Source: Egibacteraceae bacterium (GTDB lineage: Bacteria > Actinomycetota > Nitriliruptoria > Euzebyales > Egibacteraceae). From it: a stretch of 33,853 bases of DNA. Below are positions 29,728 to 33,853 of the stretch, piece by piece. Location: positions 2,290 through 36,142 of the forward strand of contig JBBDQS010000016.1 in assembly GCA_040905805.1 (NCBI GenBank), written 5' to 3'. Each line of letters starts with the position of its first letter. Position 1 is the stretch's first letter. The notes under the pieces were generated by a model, which saw only the letters and a list, made by a program, of their open reading frames with translations, did not search any database and had not been told where the DNA came from. A program made the position numbers and the translations under genes.

Positions 29728-31044
29728 ATGCCCCGCCACCTCACCCTGCTCGTGGCCCTCCTCGCGGTCGGCCTCACCCTCACCACGTGCGGGGGCGGCC
29801 CACCTGCGCAGGACACCGGCGAGCCGTCTCCACCTCCCACCGCGCAGGACCCCCGCACCAGCACGCCCGCTCCGACGGCCGAGCCGGATCCGCCCCCCGA
29901 GCCACCGCCCCCGCCATCCCCCCCACCCCCGCCCGAGCCGGTGGTGCAGCCAGCGGCCCCGGTGCGGGGCGCGTGGGTGCACCTGTTCGACGACAGCCTG
30001 AAGACCCGTGCGTCGATCGCGCGGGTCGTCCAGGAGCTCGTCGAGGCTGACGCCACGGCGATCTTCGCCCAGGTCGCCCGCCGCCACGACGCCTACTACA
30101 CCTCCGACGTCCTGCCGCGAACCCCGGACCCCGCGCTCGAGCCGGGACTGGACGTCCTCGGCGAGCTCATCGAGCAGGCCCGGCCCGCCGGGCTCGAGGT
30201 GCACGCCTGGGTGGGGGTCGCGCCGACCTGGCACCACGCCTACGACGGGCTCCCGCAGCCGGGCGGCTGGCTGGCGGCCGAGCACGGCGAGCGCGCCCCC
30301 GAGGGGCAGCGCTGGGTCACCCGAACCGTGGACGGGCAGTGGACCGACTACCTCGACCCGGGCGTGCCCGAGGTGCGCGCGCACGTGACCGCGGTCGTGG
30401 CCGAGCTCGCCCAGCGCTACCCGGTCGACGGGATCCACCTCGACTACGTCCGGTACAACTCCGCCTCGCACGGCTACCACCCGGCCGCGCTCGCCCGCTA
30501 CCAGGCCGAGACCGGCGCGGCCGGGACGCCTGCGCCGGCCGACCCGGCCTGGTCGGCGTGGCGCCGCGAGCAGACCCGCGGTCTGGTCGTCGGCGCCCGT
30601 GACGCCATCGCCGCGACCGGTCACGACGTCGACCTGTCCGCGGCGGTGATCACCTGGGAGCACGGGCCGACCGCGGGGCGCCCGTTCGAGGCCACCCGCA
30701 CCTACACCGAGACCCTCCAGGACTGGCCGGGATGGGCGCGCGAGGGGCTGCTCGACGCGGTCCTGCCGATGAACTACTTCCGTGGTGACCTGCCCGACCA
30801 GGCACGCTGGTTCGCGGAGTGGCTCGCCTTCGAGTCCCACCTGGCCGCCAGCACCGACACGCTCGTCGTGCCCGGCATCGCCGGCTTCCTCAACCCACCC
30901 GCGACGGCGGTCGCGCAGATCGAGGCCGCGACCCAGTCCACCGACGGGGCCGTGATGTACTCCTACCAGCAGCCCACCGTCGACCACAGCCGGGGCGTCT
31001 GGGCGACGCTCGCCGAACGCGTGTGGGGCCTGCCCGGCCAGTGA
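29728..31044 (+). CDS. Lipoprotein with glycosyl-hydrolase-like (GHL10/DUF187-type) domain
   Basis: 438 aa from the ATG at 29728. The N-terminus MPRHLTLLVALLAVGLTLTT ends in a lipobox (TTC) with Cys21. A Pro-rich linker of about 55 residues spaces the enzyme from the membrane. The domain starts RGAWVHLFDDSLKT and continues with a TIM-barrel pattern: TAIFAQVARRHDAYYTSDVL, LEVHAWVGVAP, VDGIHLDYVRYN (a barrel strand with acidic residues as in family-10-like hydrolases) and DAVLPMNYFRGD. Such proteins are thought to cut cell-wall or surface glycans; substrate unknown. GACGAT (29714-29719) is a possible -10 eight bases before the ATG. The next gene overlaps its stop by 4 nt. Confidence 0.85.
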   Translation: MPRHLTLLVALLAVGLTLTTCGGGPPAQDTGEPSPPPTAQDPRTSTPAPTAEPDPPPEPPPPPSPPPPPEPVVQPAAPVRGAWVHLFDDSLKTRASIARVVQELVEADATAIFAQVARRHDAYYTSDVLPRTPDPALEPGLDVLGELIEQARPAGLEVHAWVGVAPTWHHAYDGLPQPGGWLAAEHGERAPEGQRWVTRTVDGQWTDYLDPGVPEVRAHVTAVVAELAQRYPVDGIHLDYVRYNSASHGYHPAALARYQAETGAAGTPAPADPAWSAWRREQTRGLVVGARDAIAATGHDVDLSAAVITWEHGPTAGRPFEATRTYTETLQDWPGWAREGLLDAVLPMNYFRGDLPDQARWFAEWLAFESHLAASTDTLVVPGIAGFLNPPATAVAQIEAATQSTDGAVMYSYQQPTVDHSRGVWATLAERVWGLPGQ

Positions 31045-32201
31045 CACGCGCCACTACGATAGTGCCCGCGGCTGCTCCCGTGCCGACGCCGAACCGACAT
31101 GGTGGTGACAACCCTCTGGACGCCGACCAGGCCCCCACCTGGACCCGCCGGCGCTTCCTCGCCGCCGCGGGTCTGGCGGCTGCCGGAACCGTGGTGGGGC
31201 CGGCTCGCAGGCACCCCCCGGCGCTCGCCGCCGCGGTGCCGCCACCGGCCATCCGCCCGCGGGCGGCGTGGGCCGGCGGGCTCCTCCCGCAGGGGCCGCT
31301 GGAAGTGGAGGCCCCGGGCGACACGCGGTTCCTGATCGTCCACCACACCGCCACCGCCAGCGACTACACCGACGACGCCGTGCCGGGGATCCTGCAGAGC
31401 ATCTACCGGTACCACACCGGGCCGAAGGGATGGCCCGACGTCGCCTACAACTTCTTCGTCGATCGATTCGGCGGGGTGTGGGAGGGTCGGTCGGGCAGCC
31501 TGGATGGCCCGGTCAAGGGATCGGCGACCGGCGGGTCCCAGGGCTTCGCGCAGCTGTGCACCTTCGTCGGCGACCACACGCAGGAGGCCCCGACCCCGGC
31601 GGCGCAGGACGCCATGGTGGGGCTGCTGGCCCTGCTCGCCGGGCGCTACGCCATCGACCCCCGACCGGGCGCACAGGCGAGCTTCGTGTCGCGTGGCTCC
31701 AACCGGTGGCCGCAGGGCCATCCGGTGACCACCCCGACCATCGCCGGACATCGCGACATGTCGCTGACGACGTGCCCGGGCGACGCCGCGTACGCCATGG
31801 TCACCGTGACCTTCCCGCCCCTCGTGGCGCAACGGCTCGCGCCCGGCGCAGCGCCCGCCCCCGGGGCGCAGGGGCCGGATGCAGCCCCGGCGGCCCCCGC
31901 CGAGCCCGAGGCCCCGCCGGCGCCGCCCGACCCGGCGCCCGAGCCGGCCCCCCACGACGCCGTGCCCGTGGAGCCGGTCGCCGGCGGACCGGCGCAGGAC
32001 GCACCCGCCGAAGGCGTCGTGGGGGCCGTGGGCGCTGGCGGTGGCGAAGCACGACGATGGGGTGCCGGCGAGGTCGGCACCGTCACCGCCGCCGCCGCGG
32101 GTCTCGGCGCCGTCGGCGTGGCGGCGGCACGCTCCCTGGCCGGCCGCCGCACCGGCGACGCGGACGAGCGGCCGACACGCCCCGGCATCGATCGGCAGTA
32201 G
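31041..32201 (+). CDS. N-acetylmuramoyl-L-alanine amidase, Tat-exported, PGRP type
   Basis: 386 aa from GTG 31041 (GTGA overlap with the previous stop); GTG 31080 is an alternative giving a shorter leader. A twin-arginine signal TRRRFLAAAGLAAAGTVVG (about 35-53) points to Tat export. The amidase_2/PGRP domain (about 72-265) has zinc ligands in LIVHHTATASD (His101-102) and in TIAGHRDMSLTTCPGD, with the usual Cys, and the fold motif WPDVAYNFFVDRFGGVWEGR. It cleaves the amide between MurNAc and the peptide stem. The C-terminal part is Pro/Ala-rich, then a hydrophobic segment (AAAAGLGAVGVAAARSLAG) and basic residues, suggesting a membrane anchor. It pairs with the preceding hydrolase-like lipoprotein. 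Confidence 0.88.
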   Translation: MTRATTIVPAAAPVPTPNRHGGDNPLDADQAPTWTRRRFLAAAGLAAAGTVVGPARRHPPALAAAVPPPAIRPRAAWAGGLLPQGPLEVEAPGDTRFLIVHHTATASDYTDDAVPGILQSIYRYHTGPKGWPDVAYNFFVDRFGGVWEGRSGSLDGPVKGSATGGSQGFAQLCTFVGDHTQEAPTPAAQDAMVGLLALLAGRYAIDPRPGAQASFVSRGSNRWPQGHPVTTPTIAGHRDMSLTTCPGDAAYAMVTVTFPPLVAQRLAPGAAPAPGAQGPDAAPAAPAEPEAPPAPPDPAPEPAPHDAVPVEPVAGGPAQDAPAEGVVGAVGAGGGEARRWGAGEVGTVTAAAAGLGAVGVAAARSLAGRRTGDADERPTRPGIDRQ

Positions 32202-32277
32202 CGCTCGCCCCGGCGGCGGACCGGGCGTAGGCTCCGCCCACGCAGCGGTGACGGACGAGCATCCGCGGGGAGTGGCC

Positions 32278-32616
32278 ATGGCCGAGGAGCCCACGAGCGA
32301 CGAGCGGCGCGCGGTCCGGTTCGAGGCGACCGTGCATCCCGGCGAGGCCGGCCTCGGCGTCGCCGCGATGACCGAACGCGTCGCCGATCTCGACGTCGAC
32401 CGCATCCCCGACCCCGGTGGCGAGGTGCGCCTGCTGGTGGACGCCGACGCGTGCGTCCGGCTGCTCGAGGAGGGCTTCGAGGTGCGGCTGCGCCGGTCGG
32501 TCCCCGTCCGGCCGCTGGACCCCGGCCTCGTCGCCGGCGACGACGAGGTGCAGACCTGGTTCGACACGCGGATACGTGACACCGGCGGCGGGCCCGAGCA
32601 GGGGACGCCCTTCTGA
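32278..32616 (+). CDS. Conserved-looking 112-aa protein upstream of M14 peptidase
   Basis: 112 aa from the ATG at 32278 with GGGGAG six bases upstream; an upstream GTG (32248) is less likely. It is acidic: VRFEATVHPGEAGLGVAAMT near the start and VRLLVDADACVRLLEEGFEV at about 54-73. The latter resembles the beta-alpha element found in the propeptide-like N-terminal domain of M14 zinc carboxypeptidases. Its stop overlaps the M14 start by one base (TGATG), so the two are translationally coupled. It may be a split-off inhibitor or chaperone domain of the peptidase; this is inference. No signal peptide. Confidence 0.65.
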   Translation: MAEEPTSDERRAVRFEATVHPGEAGLGVAAMTERVADLDVDRIPDPGGEVRLLVDADACVRLLEEGFEVRLRRSVPVRPLDPGLVAGDDEVQTWFDTRIRDTGGGPEQGTPF

Positions 32617-33853
32617 TGTACCGCACCGTCGGCCAGCTGGACGCCCTCATGAACCTGCTCGACGCGTTCTACCCGCAGCTCGCGACGCGGCTGGAGATGC
32701 CCGAGCCGTCCGTGGAGGGCCGCACGGTCTACGCGCTGCGCCTGCGCGCCGGCGACGACACCGGTCGGCGCGGGGTCCTGCTCGTCGGGGGCACGCACGC
32801 GCGCGAGCTCATGAACCCCGACCTGCTCGTCGAGCTCGCCGTGGACATGGTCATGAGCTACGTGCACGGCACCGACGTCACCCTGGGGCGGCGGACGTGG
32901 CCGGCGCGCGACATCACGCTGATGCTCGAGACCCTCGACCTGTACCTGCTGCCCTGCAGCAACCCCGACGGGCGCGTCCACGTGATGACCGTCGACGACC
33001 TGTGGCGCAAGAGCCGCCGGGACAACCCCGGCACGACCTGCGACGGCGTCGACCTGAACCGCAACCTCGACCTGCTGTGGGGCGTCACCGCGGGCCAGAC
33101 CTCCTGCGACCCCTGCGCGGAGACCTACGTCGGCCCGTCGGCCTTCTCCGAGCCCGAGACCCGAAACGTCAAGCACCTGCTCGACACCTACCGCATCGAC
33201 TGCTTCGCCGACGTGCACTCCTTCTCCGAGCTCGTCCTCTACCCCTGGGGTCACGCGCCCATGCAGACGAGCGACCCCGCCCAGCGTTTCACGGCCCTGC
33301 CCACGGGGACGTGCCAGGCGATCCCCGGGGCGCACCAGGAGTACATGACGCCCCGAGATCGCCAGCGCTTCGAGACGGTCGCGCAGCGCATCGTCGACGC
33401 GATCGCCGCCGTCCGCGGGAGGACCTACACGCCCCAGGCGGGTGCCGCGCTGTACCCGACCACCGGCACGCACGGCGACTACGCCTACAGCCGCCACATC
33501 GCCGATCCGGCCCTGCGCAAGGTGTACGGCTACACCTTCGAGACGGGTCCGTGGGCCGGCAATGCTCGCGACTCGTTCCATCCGGCCGACCCGGCGCCGA
33601 TCAAGGAGGAAGCCGAGTCGGGGCTGCTCGCGCTGATCCAGCAGTGCATCTGCGCGATCGAGCTGATCGGGGCGCGCCTCCTCGGCCGTGACGAGGAGGT
33701 CGGCGCGCTCCGACGGGTGCGCGACGAGATGCTCGCCACGACACCCGCCGGCCGTGAGTGGATCGCCCTGTTCGAGCGCGCCCAGACGCCCCTCGTGGCC
33801 GTCGTGCTGGACGACGAGCGGCTGGCGCGCCGCGCGGGCGACCTGCTCGCCCG
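32616..33853 (+). CDS. M14-family zinc carboxypeptidase (3-prime end outside window)
   Basis: At least 412 codons; the frame runs off the window edge. Zinc ligands are seen as HxxE in GGTHARELMNP (His61, Glu64) and His201 in DVHSFSELVLYPWG. Substrate-binding DGVDLNRNLDLLWG and SNPDGRVHV are present, and catalytic Glu309 lies in FETGPWAG. These match carboxypeptidase A-like M14 enzymes, which remove C-terminal amino acids. No signal peptide is encoded at this start, so if the enzyme is exported the signal must be elsewhere; otherwise it works in the cytoplasm. The long region after about residue 340 is helical and unassigned. Confidence 0.88.
   Translation, partial: MYRTVGQLDALMNLLDAFYPQLATRLEMPEPSVEGRTVYALRLRAGDDTGRRGVLLVGGTHARELMNPDLLVELAVDMVMSYVHGTDVTLGRRTWPARDITLMLETLDLYLLPCSNPDGRVHVMTVDDLWRKSRRDNPGTTCDGVDLNRNLDLLWGVTAGQTSCDPCAETYVGPSAFSEPETRNVKHLLDTYRIDCFADVHSFSELVLYPWGHAPMQTSDPAQRFTALPTGTCQAIPGAHQEYMTPRDRQRFETVAQRIVDAIAAVRGRTYTPQAGAALYPTTGTHGDYAYSRHIADPALRKVYGYTFETGPWAGNARDSFHPADPAPIKEEAESGLLALIQQCICAIELIGARLLGRDEEVGALRRVRDEMLATTPAGREWIALFERAQTPLVAVVLDDERLARRAGDLLA

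Overview
This is a GC-rich (roughly 70 percent or more) actinobacterial chromosome segment. Actinomycetota is supported by leaderless-looking promoters (TANNNT 7-9 nt before a GTG, TTG or ATG), a DCD-DUT-type dCTP deaminase, an EtfD-like membrane iron-sulfur protein, SLH-domain debris and DosR-regulon-type stress genes. The protein set recalls deep-branching lineages such as Nitriliruptoria, but the window alone does not fix the taxon. It has no rRNA, tRNA, CRISPR array or transposase.

Layout. 1-13 kb: ordinary, apparently intact genes. These are a membrane-anchored anti-sigma-like protein, a tandem ACT protein, peptide deformylase, an EtfD-like quinone oxidoreductase, a solitary MntA-type nucleotidyltransferase followed by a HepT scrap, and a reverse MOSC-dcd-lipoprotein operon. 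PrsW-type protease, OsmC, and a HATPase-GAF-PP2C phosphatase follow. 11.9-14.05 kb: a SipW-type signal peptidase fused to a DUF5305-like domain, beside a small secreted TasA/camelysin-like protein. 14.4-19.7 kb: fdhA-fdhB-nrfD, a formate dehydrogenase operon. FdhA carries a UGA selenocysteine codon with a recognisable SECIS hairpin, plus a second, unexplained in-frame TAG.

19.4-29.4 kb: a cluster resembling the DosR/DevR (OsdR) dormancy regulon. It holds a universal stress protein, DUF302, two rhodanese-type genes, a P2A cation ATPase, a PNPOx-type flavoprotein, three CBS proteins and a fragment of a DosR-like LuxR regulator. Five tandem pairs of sites fitting GGGNCNNNNGNCCC, with centres 22-24 bp apart, lie in the intergenic gaps of this cluster and fit the DosR-box architecture. 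The same stretch is eroding: two sulfur-metabolism genes have lost their catalytic cores, and the USP gene, an S-layer-homology gene and the LuxR gene are frameshifted or truncated.

29.7-33.85 kb: cell-envelope genes. These are a lipoprotein glycosyl-hydrolase-like protein, a Tat-exported, membrane-anchored amidase, a 112-aa protein and an M14 carboxypeptidase cut by the window edge.

Inferred joint role of the centre: formate oxidation into a membrane quinone pool, together with a hypoxia or redox-stress regulon used in a quiescent state. This is inferred from family membership and site architecture, not demonstrated.
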